Of a stretch of DNA of 64,000 nt, positions 1-7,529 are shown in pieces. How positions within the stretch are numbered: position 1 is the first letter of the stretch; the number at the start of each line of letters is the position of its first letter. The notes under the pieces are model-generated. The model saw only the letters and a list, made by a program, of their open reading frames with translations, had not been told where the DNA came from and made no database searches. This DNA is from GWE2-42-39 sp034003625 (lineage in GTDB: Bacteria; Bacteroidota; Bacteroidia; Bacteroidales; Prolixibacteraceae), in the NCBI GenBank assembly GCA_034003625.1, contig JAVEYG010000014.1:1-64000 (forward strand), in the 5' to 3' direction. A program made the position numbers and the translations under genes.

Positions 1-80
1 ATCGACTATCAAGTAATGAAATTTTGTAGACCTGTTATATCCATTTGCCTGAGTTGTTTATGTCGCAAAAATTATATTTT

Positions 81-118
81 TGTACAATTTGATTTTCAAA
101 ACTGTACAATTTGATTTT
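81..118. repeat. 16-bp direct repeat with 22-bp period upstream of katG
   Basis: TGTACAATTTGATTTT occurs exactly at 81-96 and again at 103-118. The start-to-start distance of 22 bp is about two helical turns, the usual arrangement for two protein molecules bound on the same face. No protein is assigned; an activator site for katG is one reading, simple sequence drift in AT-rich DNA another. Confidence 0.6.
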
Positions 119-229
119 GGCCGATTAAATAAGCATATTCTCCACTAATAAAGTGAGAAAATAATGAAAATGCAATACAAGATATGCATTTCCCCTCCGG
201 TATAAAGTATAAAATAACGAGCATTTTAG

Positions 230-260
230 TTGACCTGTGAGACAATATTTCGTAACTTTA
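230..260 (+). promoter_or_regulatory. Predicted katG promoter
   Basis: TTG at 230-232 and TAACTTTA at 253-260 are separated by 20 bp and match the Bacteroidota sigma-ABfr pattern (TTTG, 19-21 bp, TAnnTTTG) with one mismatch in the -7 element. Transcription would start near 266-268, about 80 nt before the katG start codon. Pattern match only. Confidence 0.45.
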
Positions 261-273
261 TTAATCATCAAAA

Positions 274-286
274 GAGAATTATTCTC
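274..286. promoter_or_regulatory. PerR/Fur-like operator in the katG leader
   Basis: GAGAATTATTCTC is a perfect 6-1-6 inverted repeat. It shares the AAT-N-ATT core of PerR and Fur boxes (7-1-7 palindromes). It lies just downstream of the predicted -7 element, where a bound repressor would block transcription, and a PerR-like protein is encoded immediately after katG. Binding is inferred from sequence and context. Confidence 0.6.
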
Positions 287-344
287 ATTTACCAAATACG
301 ATATCTCATTATGTTGTAATATTCAAATCATTAATACCTAAACT

Positions 345-2552
345 ATGGAAAATCAGAACGAAAACATGAGCAAATGCCCGGTTACAGGAACTACCGGAAA
401 ACATGGGGCCGGGGGGGGCGGAACAAAAAACCAGGATTGGTGGCCAAACCAGTTAAAATTAAATATACTTCGGCAGCATTCATCCTTATCACATCCGATG
501 GATAAAGATTTTAACTATGCAGAAGAATTTAAGAGCCTCGATTACAAAGCGCTGAAAAAAGACCTGCAAAAATTAATGACGGATTCGCAAGACTGGTGGC
601 CTGCTGATTTTGGACATTATGGCCCGTTGTTTATCCGGATGGCATGGCATAGCGCAGGAACCTACCGTATAGGCGATGGCCGGGGTGGTGCAGGTGCCGG
701 CCAGCAACGCTTTGCCCCACTAAACAGTTGGCCTGACAATGCCAACCTCGACAAAGCACGAAGGTTGCTTTGGCCTGTTAAACAGAAATATGGGGAAAAA
801 ATATCCTGGGCCGACCTTATGATCCTTGCCGGCAATGTTGCATTGGAATCAATGGGATTTAAAACCTTTGGTTTTGCAGGTGGACGTGAAGACGTTTGGG
901 AACCGGAAGAAGATGTGTATTGGGGAACAGAAACGGAATGGCTGGGAAACGATCACAGGGATATGGATACAGGTAAAATGGATAATCCACTTGCAGCCAT
1001 TCAAATGGGATTAATCTATGTTAATCCAGAAGGTCCGGGGGGTAATCCTGATCCGGTTGCAGCGGCAAAAGATATTCGCAACACCTTTGCCCGTATGGCC
1101 ATGAACGATGAAGAAACGGTTGCACTTATTGCCGGAGGCCATACATTCGGGAAATGTCATGGTGCAGGAGATGCTGCCCATGTGGGACCGGAGCCCGAAG
1201 CTGCACCCATGGAAGAACAAGGCCTTGGCTGGAAGAATTCGTTTGGAACCGGAAAAGGAAGAGATACGATAACAAGCGGCCTGGAAGTGATATGGACCCA
1301 AACCCCTGCCAAATGGAGTTATTATTTCTTCGACAACCTGTTTAAATACGAATGGGAACTAACCAAAAGTCCGGCAGGAGCTTATCAATGGGTTGCAACA
1401 AATGCAGGTAAAGAAATGCCCGATGCCCATGATCCGTCAAAAAAACATCGTCCAACAATGCTAACCACAGACCTGTCGCTTCGTTTCGACCCTGAATATG
1501 AAAAAATATCACGGCACTTTTATGAAAACCCACTTGAATTTGCCGATGCCTTTGCCCGTGCATGGTTTAAGTTAACGCATCGCGACATGGGGCCAAAATC
1601 CCGTTATTTAGGACCGGAAGTGCCTGCTGAAGACCTGTTATGGCAAGACCCGATCCCGGCTGTTAACCATGCCCTGATCGAAGAAAAGGATATTACTGAT
1701 TTAAAGGAAAAAGTTTTAAATTCAGGCTTAACCGTTTCTCAACTGGTATCAACAGCATGGGCTTCTGCTTCTACTTTCAGAGGTTCCGATAAACGAGGTG
1801 GAGCAAATGGTGCACGCATCCGCCTGGCCCCACAAAAAGGCTGGGAAGTAAATAACCCAGACCAATTAAACAAAGTATTGAAAACCTTAGAAGGTATCCG
1901 GAAAGAATTCAACAATGCACAATCAAACGATAAAAAAGTCTCACTTGCCGACCTTATTGTTTTGGCCGGTTGTGCAGGTGTTGAAAAAGCTGCCAGGGAC
2001 GCCGGGCTCAATATTACCGTACCGTTTACCCCGGGGCGGATGGATGCGTTACAGGAACAAACCGATAGTGAATCTTTTGCTGTTTTGGAACCGTTAGCCG
2101 ATGGATTCAGAAATTATTTGAAAAGGAAATTCACCATGTCAACAGAAGACCTATTGGTGGATAAAGCCCAGTTGCTGACCTTAACCGCTCCCGAAATGAC
2201 CGTCCTCGTGGGAGGGATGCGTGTTCTGAATACAAACTACGATGGTTCTAAACACGGAGTATTTACCGATCGTCCGGAAGTATTGACTAATGATTTCTTT
2301 GTAAACCTGCTGGATATGAACACAGCCTGGATGCCTGATCCTGACTCAAAAGAATGTTTTAAAGGGCACGACCGAAGAACAGGTGAGATAAAATGGACAG
2401 GAACAAGGGCCGACTTAATCTTTGGCTCAAACTCTGAACTCAGGGCTATCGCTGAGGTTTATGCCAGTTCTGATGCCGGGGAAAAATTTGTTAAAGATTT
2501 CATTGCAGCATGGAATAAAGTAATGAACCTTGACCGGTTTGATTTGCGATAA
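345..2552 (+). CDS. katG: Catalase-peroxidase KatG
   Basis: Bifunctional haem enzyme that dismutates hydrogen peroxide and has broad peroxidase activity. At 735 residues it has the usual two-domain length; the N-terminal half is catalytic and the C-terminal half is a degenerate duplicate. Visible active-site residues are distal Arg98, Trp101 and His102 (in RMAWHSAGTYR), proximal His266 (in GGHTFGK) and the Trp101-Tyr225-Met251 set that forms the KatG-specific covalent adduct. No signal peptide, so cytoplasmic. The ATG at 345 is used; an in-frame ATG seven codons later (MSKCPVTG) is an alternative. A PerR-type regulator follows 118 bp downstream, and a PerR/Fur-like palindrome sits between promoter and gene, so peroxide-induced derepression is the likely control. 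Confidence 0.97.
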   Translation: MENQNENMSKCPVTGTTGKHGAGGGGTKNQDWWPNQLKLNILRQHSSLSHPMDKDFNYAEEFKSLDYKALKKDLQKLMTDSQDWWPADFGHYGPLFIRMAWHSAGTYRIGDGRGGAGAGQQRFAPLNSWPDNANLDKARRLLWPVKQKYGEKISWADLMILAGNVALESMGFKTFGFAGGREDVWEPEEDVYWGTETEWLGNDHRDMDTGKMDNPLAAIQMGLIYVNPEGPGGNPDPVAAAKDIRNTFARMAMNDEETVALIAGGHTFGKCHGAGDAAHVGPEPEAAPMEEQGLGWKNSFGTGKGRDTITSGLEVIWTQTPAKWSYYFFDNLFKYEWELTKSPAGAYQWVATNAGKEMPDAHDPSKKHRPTMLTTDLSLRFDPEYEKISRHFYENPLEFADAFARAWFKLTHRDMGPKSRYLGPEVPAEDLLWQDPIPAVNHALIEEKDITDLKEKVLNSGLTVSQLVSTAWASASTFRGSDKRGGANGARIRLAPQKGWEVNNPDQLNKVLKTLEGIRKEFNNAQSNDKKVSLADLIVLAGCAGVEKAARDAGLNITVPFTPGRMDALQEQTDSESFAVLEPLADGFRNYLKRKFTMSTEDLLVDKAQLLTLTAPEMTVLVGGMRVLNTNYDGSKHGVFTDRPEVLTNDFFVNLLDMNTAWMPDPDSKECFKGHDRRTGEIKWTGTRADLIFGSNSELRAIAEVYASSDAGEKFVKDFIAAWNKVMNLDRFDLR

Positions 2553-2585
2553 TTCGTTAGTTGATCAAATAAAATCAAAAAGGAT

Positions 2586-2638
2586 GTAAGCCCTCCATGA
2601 TTTCATTGACACATATCAATGAATATCATGGAGCTTAC
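2586..2638 (+). terminator. Long imperfect hairpin between katG and perR
   Basis: Three matching arm segments stack into one stem: GTAAG/CTTAC, CTCCATGAT/ATCATGGAG and CATTGA/TCAATG, with small internal loops and a 6-nt apical loop. About 20 base pairs form. Only a short T stretch follows (TTTAACC), so it may be a weak terminator, an mRNA-stability element, or, through the inner TCATTGA/TCAATGA palindrome, an operator for perR. Confidence 0.5.
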
Positions 2639-2670
2639 TTTAACCAAATTGAAACAAACAGGAAAAGCAC

Positions 2671-3096
2671 ATGAACCTCCCGGTTGAAGACATCCGAAAT
2701 AAATTATCAGAGAAAGGACTAAAGGTCACCCCCCAGCGATTGGCAATCCTTGATGCCATTTACAGGTTGGGAAACCACCCTGCTGCTGACAATATCATAG
2801 AATATATCAGGCAAAATAACCCCAATATTGCTTCCGGTACTGTTTATAAAGTGCTTGATACCCTAATTGAAAACAAACTTGTAAAAAAAGTTACTACGGA
2901 TAAAGATGTAATGCGATATGATGGGGTTATGGAGAATCATCATCACTTGTACTGTTCAGAAAGTGATTTAATTGAAGATTATGTAGATGAAGAATTGGAC
3001 AATCTGCTTAAGAATTACTTCAAAGACCGAAAAATTGAAGGTTTTCATATTCATGAATTTGTCCTTCAAATCAAAGGAACATTCGATACTTGTTGA
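2671..3096 (+). CDS. perR: Fur-family peroxide regulator, PerR-like
   Basis: 141-residue Fur-superfamily repressor with an N-terminal winged helix (about residues 1-80) and a C-terminal dimerisation and metal domain. Aligned by eye to Bacillus PerR, all five regulatory-metal ligands are present: His36, Asp84, His90, His92 and Asp103. Asp84 is the residue that separates PerR from most Fur proteins. Of the four cysteines forming the structural zinc site in Bacillus PerR, Cys95 and a C-terminal Cys141 are visible, but the CxxC partner at position 98 is Ser and the C-terminal pair is incomplete. Position just behind katG and the palindrome in front of katG support a role as peroxide-sensing repressor. 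Other Fur-family functions cannot be fully excluded. Confidence 0.85.
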   Translation: MNLPVEDIRNKLSEKGLKVTPQRLAILDAIYRLGNHPAADNIIEYIRQNNPNIASGTVYKVLDTLIENKLVKKVTTDKDVMRYDGVMENHHHLYCSESDLIEDYVDEELDNLLKNYFKDRKIEGFHIHEFVLQIKGTFDTC

Positions 3097-3244
3097 AGTC
3101 ATTTAAGTTTTACAGAAAAAAAACTGATAAACAACAGAAAACAATGTCTCCCGATCATCTGTAAAAATTTTTCCCTATCGTTGTTTTTTTGCCTTATTTC
3201 AAACAAACTTATTTTACTAACTTGCAGCGTGCAAAAAAAATCGT

Positions 3245-3745
3245 ATGGAGCAGCTGTTTTGGTCAAAAAACCTGTTTGGCAACAAACTCTCGATCATGCG
3301 GAAACAGGAGCCGGTCGGGAACATTATCTGGGAAAACTTTTTCAGCGCCCGGGCACAGGCTGTTTTCAACGGGCGCCGTTTCACCCTGAACCGCGAGTTT
3401 TTTCTATCAAAACTCGAAATTTATGATGCGGGTAACCAAATCCTGCTGGGCAGTGTCATGGTCAACCTGTTCAACCCGAAAAGCGATGTCATTATAAACG
3501 GGAAACGTTTCGAACTCGAAATAAAAAACTTCTGGCAATCCCGCTGGTCGTGGAAATTCAACGGGGCAGAAATCATTACCTACCAAAGCAACGAACTAAT
3601 GAGCCACGACAAAGGGGTAATTGAACTATATACCTCATGCAATGAAGAAGTTGAGATATTGCTCCTGATGGGCTTGTTCGTCCGTAACCAGTTCCTGCTT
3701 TTTATGATGTTCCTCCTTGTTCTTTTCCTGATCGTCATCATTTGA
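3245..3745 (+). CDS. Uncharacterised protein with C-terminal membrane anchor
   Basis: I do not recognise this 166-residue protein. Residues about 20-130 look beta-rich and soluble, with alternating hydrophobic and charged segments and many aromatic residues (WENFF, NFWQSRWSWKFNG). The last 25-30 residues are almost wholly hydrophobic and end in LVLFLIVII, a probable single membrane helix, so a tail-anchored arrangement is likely. No signal peptide is visible. It stands alone between perR (same strand) and guaA (opposite strand). The sandwich-like pattern recalls LURP-one/tubby-like barrels, but that is only an impression. Confidence 0.7.
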   Translation: MEQLFWSKNLFGNKLSIMRKQEPVGNIIWENFFSARAQAVFNGRRFTLNREFFLSKLEIYDAGNQILLGSVMVNLFNPKSDVIINGKRFELEIKNFWQSRWSWKFNGAEIITYQSNELMSHDKGVIELYTSCNEEVEILLLMGLFVRNQFLLFMMFLLVLFLIVII

Positions 3746-3814
3746 CCAGCCGATCCAACCAATACAAAGTCCCGAAAGGCCCCTTGGTACCTGTATGCAT
3801 TTTCCCATTAAAAA

Positions 3815-5344
3815 CTATTCCCACTCAATGGTTGCCGGCGGTTTCGAACTAATGTCGTACACCACACGGTTGATGCCTTTCACCTTGTTAATGATTTCGT
3901 TCGACATTTTGGCCAGAAAATCATACGGAAGATGTACCCAATCGGCAGTCATCCCGTCAGTAGAGGCCACGGCACGAAGGGCTACCACATTTTCGTAAGT
4001 GCGTTCGTCGCCCATTACGCCTACCGACTGAACCGGCAACAACATCACCCCAGCCTGCCATACTTTGTTGTACAACCCCCATTCTTTCAGCCCATTTACA
4101 AAAATAGAATCAGCTTCCTGAAGGATACGTACTTTCTCGGGCGTAATATCGCTCAGGATACGGATTCCCAATCCGGGCCCCGGGAACGGATGGCGTCCGA
4201 GCAATTCCGGTTTTATGCCCAGCGCCCGGCCAACTCTGCGAACTTCATCTTTAAACAAAAGTTTCAGGGGTTCGACCACTTTCAACTTCATTTTTTCGGG
4301 AAGGCCCCCCACGTTATGGTGCGATTTGATAGTGGCCGACGGGCCATTCACCGAAACCGATTCAATCACATCGGGATAAATCGTCCCTTGTCCGAGCCAT
4401 TTTACATCCTGTATTTTGTGCGCCTCTTCATCGAACACCTCGATAAAGTTGCGGCCTATGATTTTTCGTTTTTTCTCGGGATCAACAACCCCGGCCAGAT
4501 CGTTCCAGAATTTCTGTTTCGCGTCAACCCCGATTACATTCAGGCCCATATCCTTGTACGAGTCGAGCACATTCTGGAACTCATTTTTCCGCAACAGCCC
4601 ATTGTCAACGAAAATGCAGGTCAGGTTATTCCCGATGGCACGGTTCAGCAACACTCCGGCAACCGACGAATCGACACCGCCCGACAAACCCAGTACCACC
4701 TTGTCGTTGCCCAGTTTTTCCTTTAACCCGCGCACCGTTGCTTCAATAAACGAATCGGGGGTCCAGTCCTGTTTGCAGCCGCAAATATTGACCACAAAAT
4801 TGGTAAGCAGTTGTTTTCCTTCAGTGGTATGGTATACTTCCGGGTGGAACTGGATAGCCCAGGTAAGTTCGCCTTCAATTTTATAGGCGGCATTTTTTAC
4901 ATCGGCTGTGCTGGCAATTATTTTGTAGCTGGCAGGCATTCTTTCAATGGTATCGCCGTGCGACATCCACACCTGCGTATTCAGGCTAACGCCTTTAAAA
5001 AGTTCGTTCGACTGGTCAACAAAACCTAGGTTGGCCCGGCCATATTCGCGCGAGTTGGAAGCCATTACTTCGCCTCCGTAAAAATGCGACAGGTATTGTG
5101 CCCCGTAGCAAACGCCTAATAGTGGCAATTTCCCTTTAATAGCCGACAAATCGGGTCTCGGGGCATTGGCATCGCGAACAGAGAAAGGGCTTCCCGACAG
5201 TACCACCCCTTTTACGGTCTCATCAATTTCAGGAAAATGGTTGAACGGATGTATCTCGCAATACACATTTAACTCTCTTATTTTACGGCCAATAAGTTGT
5301 GTGTATTGGGAACCGAAATCGAGTATAAGAATTTTTTCCTGCAT
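3815..5344 (-). CDS. guaA: GMP synthase (glutamine-hydrolysing)
   Basis: Converts XMP to GMP using ATP and glutamine in de novo purine synthesis. The 509 residues hold both classical domains: an N-terminal class I glutamine amidotransferase with nucleophile Cys79 (in GVCYGAQY) and His167/Glu169 (in FHPEV), then an ATP pyrophosphatase domain with the P-loop SGGVDS at 221-226, then the dimerisation domain ending in PPATIEWE, the canonical GuaA C-terminus. Length is typical. Monocistronic here, with a Bacteroidota-type -7 element upstream at 5398-5405. Confidence 0.98.
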   Translation of the reverse strand: MQEKILILDFGSQYTQLIGRKIRELNVYCEIHPFNHFPEIDETVKGVVLSGSPFSVRDANAPRPDLSAIKGKLPLLGVCYGAQYLSHFYGGEVMASNSREYGRANLGFVDQSNELFKGVSLNTQVWMSHGDTIERMPASYKIIASTADVKNAAYKIEGELTWAIQFHPEVYHTTEGKQLLTNFVVNICGCKQDWTPDSFIEATVRGLKEKLGNDKVVLGLSGGVDSSVAGVLLNRAIGNNLTCIFVDNGLLRKNEFQNVLDSYKDMGLNVIGVDAKQKFWNDLAGVVDPEKKRKIIGRNFIEVFDEEAHKIQDVKWLGQGTIYPDVIESVSVNGPSATIKSHHNVGGLPEKMKLKVVEPLKLLFKDEVRRVGRALGIKPELLGRHPFPGPGLGIRILSDITPEKVRILQEADSIFVNGLKEWGLYNKVWQAGVMLLPVQSVGVMGDERTYENVVALRAVASTDGMTADWVHLPYDFLAKMSNEIINKVKGINRVVYDISSKPPATIEWE

Positions 5345-5397
5345 GGGCTTTATAATTGATGAATTCGTATTGATGACTGACGATTTTTATAATGGCG

Positions 5398-5405
5398 CAA
5401 AGATA
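5398..5405 (-). promoter_or_regulatory. Predicted guaA -7 element
   Basis: On the reverse strand this reads TATCTTTG, an exact match to the Bacteroidota -7 consensus TAnnTTTG, about 54 bp upstream of the guaA start. A clear -33 TTTG at the standard distance is not seen, so confidence is limited. Confidence 0.4.
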
Positions 5406-5513
5406 AATAAAAAATGGAAGCACTTCCGGTTCAAACCATGTCTGTGCAGGAAGGTAAAATTTTGATAAGATTGGGATATTGGTTACGCTGCGGAAATATA
5501 CTCCGGAATTTGG

Positions 5514-6509
5514 TCACCCCGGCTGATAACCCGATTTTCTGAAAATTTCCTGATGGTTTTGGTCTTGCATTAGCTGGGGCAAGCCCACTTCCGGGTTCTT
5601 TTTCATATATGCCCTGACGATTTGCCAGCCTAACCAAACCCCTGTCCTCCCGGGCGATTCGTTGGTGAAGGAATTAGTAAACGGGCCATCGTCGATATAG
5701 CGTTTTACGTCCATTCGCCGACTCGAAAACAACAATTTGTGTTCGATCAGGAAAGCCCACATCCCCGGTTCATTTTCAATACAAAAGTCCAACTGTTTTT
5801 TCGTGTAGCCGATCTTCAGGCTGTCGTGCAGCGAAGGCAGCATGGCATCTAAGAAATACATCAGTTTACCCTGGTAAATGATATTGCTGAGCAGGTTGGA
5901 AGAATTATCGTTCTTGGGAAATTCGGTAACCGCCCAGGCCATCATAGTCTCAGGGACAATATTTTCGGGGTTCATGCGACGGCGCCTGTATTCGGGCAAC
6001 CCAAGCTGCAAATAATACAGGCAATCTTTGCCCAGAAACTTATCAAGACTGATGCCAATCAACTGGTCGTCTGTCACAATAGACTGGTTAAAACCCGAAA
6101 CACAATTCACAATCCGGGGAACTTCCTTCACCGGGAAATAATATTTATAGTGTTTGAATGCTTTTTCAAGGCCGGACTGTAACTTTCCCGGATCAATTTT
6201 TTCGGCAACCAGTTTGTTTAGCTTTACAATCAGCGTATCAGTGGTAAATCTTTCGATGTTATCAATAAAATCTTCCTCTTCCGGTCCGCCAATCCGGATC
6301 ATTTTCCGGGTGAAGATTTCAAAGAATACCCCGTATTTATTTTTCAGGAAATCGATTTTTGCAGGATCGACCGGTGAACTGGCCAAATCCTTTTCAAAAT
6401 GATCGATCTTCAGGTCCAGTACAATATCCGACACGTCAACTTTCAACGGATTGCGGGAACATGAAATTCCAAACAGCAACAATAAAACAAAAGCAATGTG
6501 TTTTTTCAT
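5514..6509 (-). CDS. gldB: Gliding-motility lipoprotein GldB
   Basis: 331-residue lipoprotein of the GldB family, needed for gliding in flavobacteria and often retained in non-gliding Bacteroidota. The start at 6509 gives a typical lipoprotein signal, MKKHIAFVLLLLFGISC, with the lipobox Cys at residue 17. An upstream in-frame start at 6554 would overlap the predicted -7 element (6552-6559) and is rejected. The mature part carries family-like segments such as LPEYRRRRMNPENIV and ESPGRTGVWLGWQIV. In flavobacteria gldB lies near nadE; here nadE is about 1 kb away across one divergent gene. No other gld gene is in the window, so gliding itself cannot be inferred. Confidence 0.85.
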   Translation of the reverse strand: MKKHIAFVLLLLFGISCSRNPLKVDVSDIVLDLKIDHFEKDLASSPVDPAKIDFLKNKYGVFFEIFTRKMIRIGGPEEEDFIDNIERFTTDTLIVKLNKLVAEKIDPGKLQSGLEKAFKHYKYYFPVKEVPRIVNCVSGFNQSIVTDDQLIGISLDKFLGKDCLYYLQLGLPEYRRRRMNPENIVPETMMAWAVTEFPKNDNSSNLLSNIIYQGKLMYFLDAMLPSLHDSLKIGYTKKQLDFCIENEPGMWAFLIEHKLLFSSRRMDVKRYIDDGPFTNSFTNESPGRTGVWLGWQIVRAYMKKNPEVGLPQLMQDQNHQEIFRKSGYQPG

Positions 6510-6551
6510 CTCAGGTTTAATTCCTATTTTATTACTCTTCTTTGTACAGTG

Positions 6552-6559
6552 CAAAGATA
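6552..6559 (-). promoter_or_regulatory. Predicted gldB -7 element
   Basis: Reverse strand reads TATCTTTG followed by GC, an exact TAnnTTTG match. The predicted transcript would begin close to 6545, 36 nt before the ATG at 6509, which supports that start and rules out the longer reading frame. Confidence 0.55.
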
Positions 6560-6653
6560 TTTTTATTGCCTAATTAAAATTATTATTCGAGATTTGCATT
6601 ATACAAAAATAACCGGCTTTGACGTTTATTTCGTAACAATTAAAATTCAGAAA

Positions 6654-7316
6654 ATGAAACGAATACTTTTAGCCGTCCTGGGAATGTTTGTTTCTTCCAT
6701 TCTTCAGGCACAGTCTGGCATCGAACTTTCGTTTACAGGAAGCCCTTCGCTGAACTGGATGCGTTCGGATGCCAAAGAAATTGAAAAAGGACAAGCCGTT
6801 TTAGGATACGATTTCGGAATAAATATCGATTTCAGCATTGCCCAAAACGAGCGTTACTCGGTCAGTTCGGGAATCTTCATCACCAATACCGGCGGGCAGC
6901 TTGAATTCCACACCCCGGAACAATTCCGTTTCGCTGGTGAATACCTTGAACCTTCCACTAAAGTAAAATACTATTTGCGTTACCTCGAAGTGCCAGCCCT
7001 CATCAAAATGGAAACCAGCCAGTTTCACCGCACCACTTACTGGGGTCAATTTGGTTTGTCGGGCATGATCAACATTGGGGCAAAAGGCACCAGCAACGAC
7101 GAAGTTCTTGATAAAACCAATATCAACGACGAGGTGAATATGTTCAACCTGGGACTGAACGTAGGCCTCGGCATGGAGTTTGACCTGGGAGGCAACAATG
7201 CCATCACTACCGGATTGGTATTTAAAAATGGCTTTCTTGATGTAACCAGTAATGCCGATATTTCGGATAAAACCATCATGAATTCGCTGGTATTGAAACT
7301 GGGAATTGTTTTTTAG
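6654..7316 (+). CDS. Outer-membrane beta-barrel protein (PorT/OMP_b-brl family)
   Basis: 220-residue secreted protein. The start at 6654 gives a clean Sec signal, MKRILLAVLGMFVSSILQAQ, with cleavage likely after AQA/AQ; the longer reading frame from 6498 has no sense as an N-terminus. The mature part alternates hydrophobic and polar residues with recurrent glycine and aromatic girdle residues, and ends in a beta strand finishing with phenylalanine (LVLKLGIVF), the usual signal for outer-membrane barrel assembly. This is the small 8-10-stranded barrel type common in Bacteroidota. Divergent from gldB. The ligand or partner is unknown. Confidence 0.8.
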   Translation: MKRILLAVLGMFVSSILQAQSGIELSFTGSPSLNWMRSDAKEIEKGQAVLGYDFGINIDFSIAQNERYSVSSGIFITNTGGQLEFHTPEQFRFAGEYLEPSTKVKYYLRYLEVPALIKMETSQFHRTTYWGQFGLSGMINIGAKGTSNDEVLDKTNINDEVNMFNLGLNVGLGMEFDLGGNNAITTGLVFKNGFLDVTSNADISDKTIMNSLVLKLGIVF

Positions 7317-7529
7317 ATGGATCATTTTTTTTATCAATCCACCGGCAACGTTCTGTTTCTGCAAAAATCACAGCCTGCGGGTTTTCCCGGATGAAGCTCC
7401 GTCGGCAAAACAGGAAATACGCAAACGGTTAAGCTCTTTTTTTTGAAGATATTATACTTTTACAGGCAGATTCAGAAAATAAAGACAGATGGCGGGCTGC
7501 CCGCAGATATTTATAAATTAGCGTTTTGT

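Larger units (their letters stand above)
1..344. other. Gene-free region upstream of katG
   Basis: I see no credible coding sequence here on either strand. The stretch is AT-rich. It holds a 16-bp direct repeat (81-96 and 103-118), a Bacteroidota-type promoter (about 230-260) and a PerR/Fur-like palindrome (274-286), all oriented towards katG. It reads as a regulated 5' region. Confidence 0.6.

Noticed and set aside
3932..4726. 264-residue open frame antisense to guaA
   Set aside because: It lies wholly within guaA on the other strand and its composition mirrors guaA codons. No family features.
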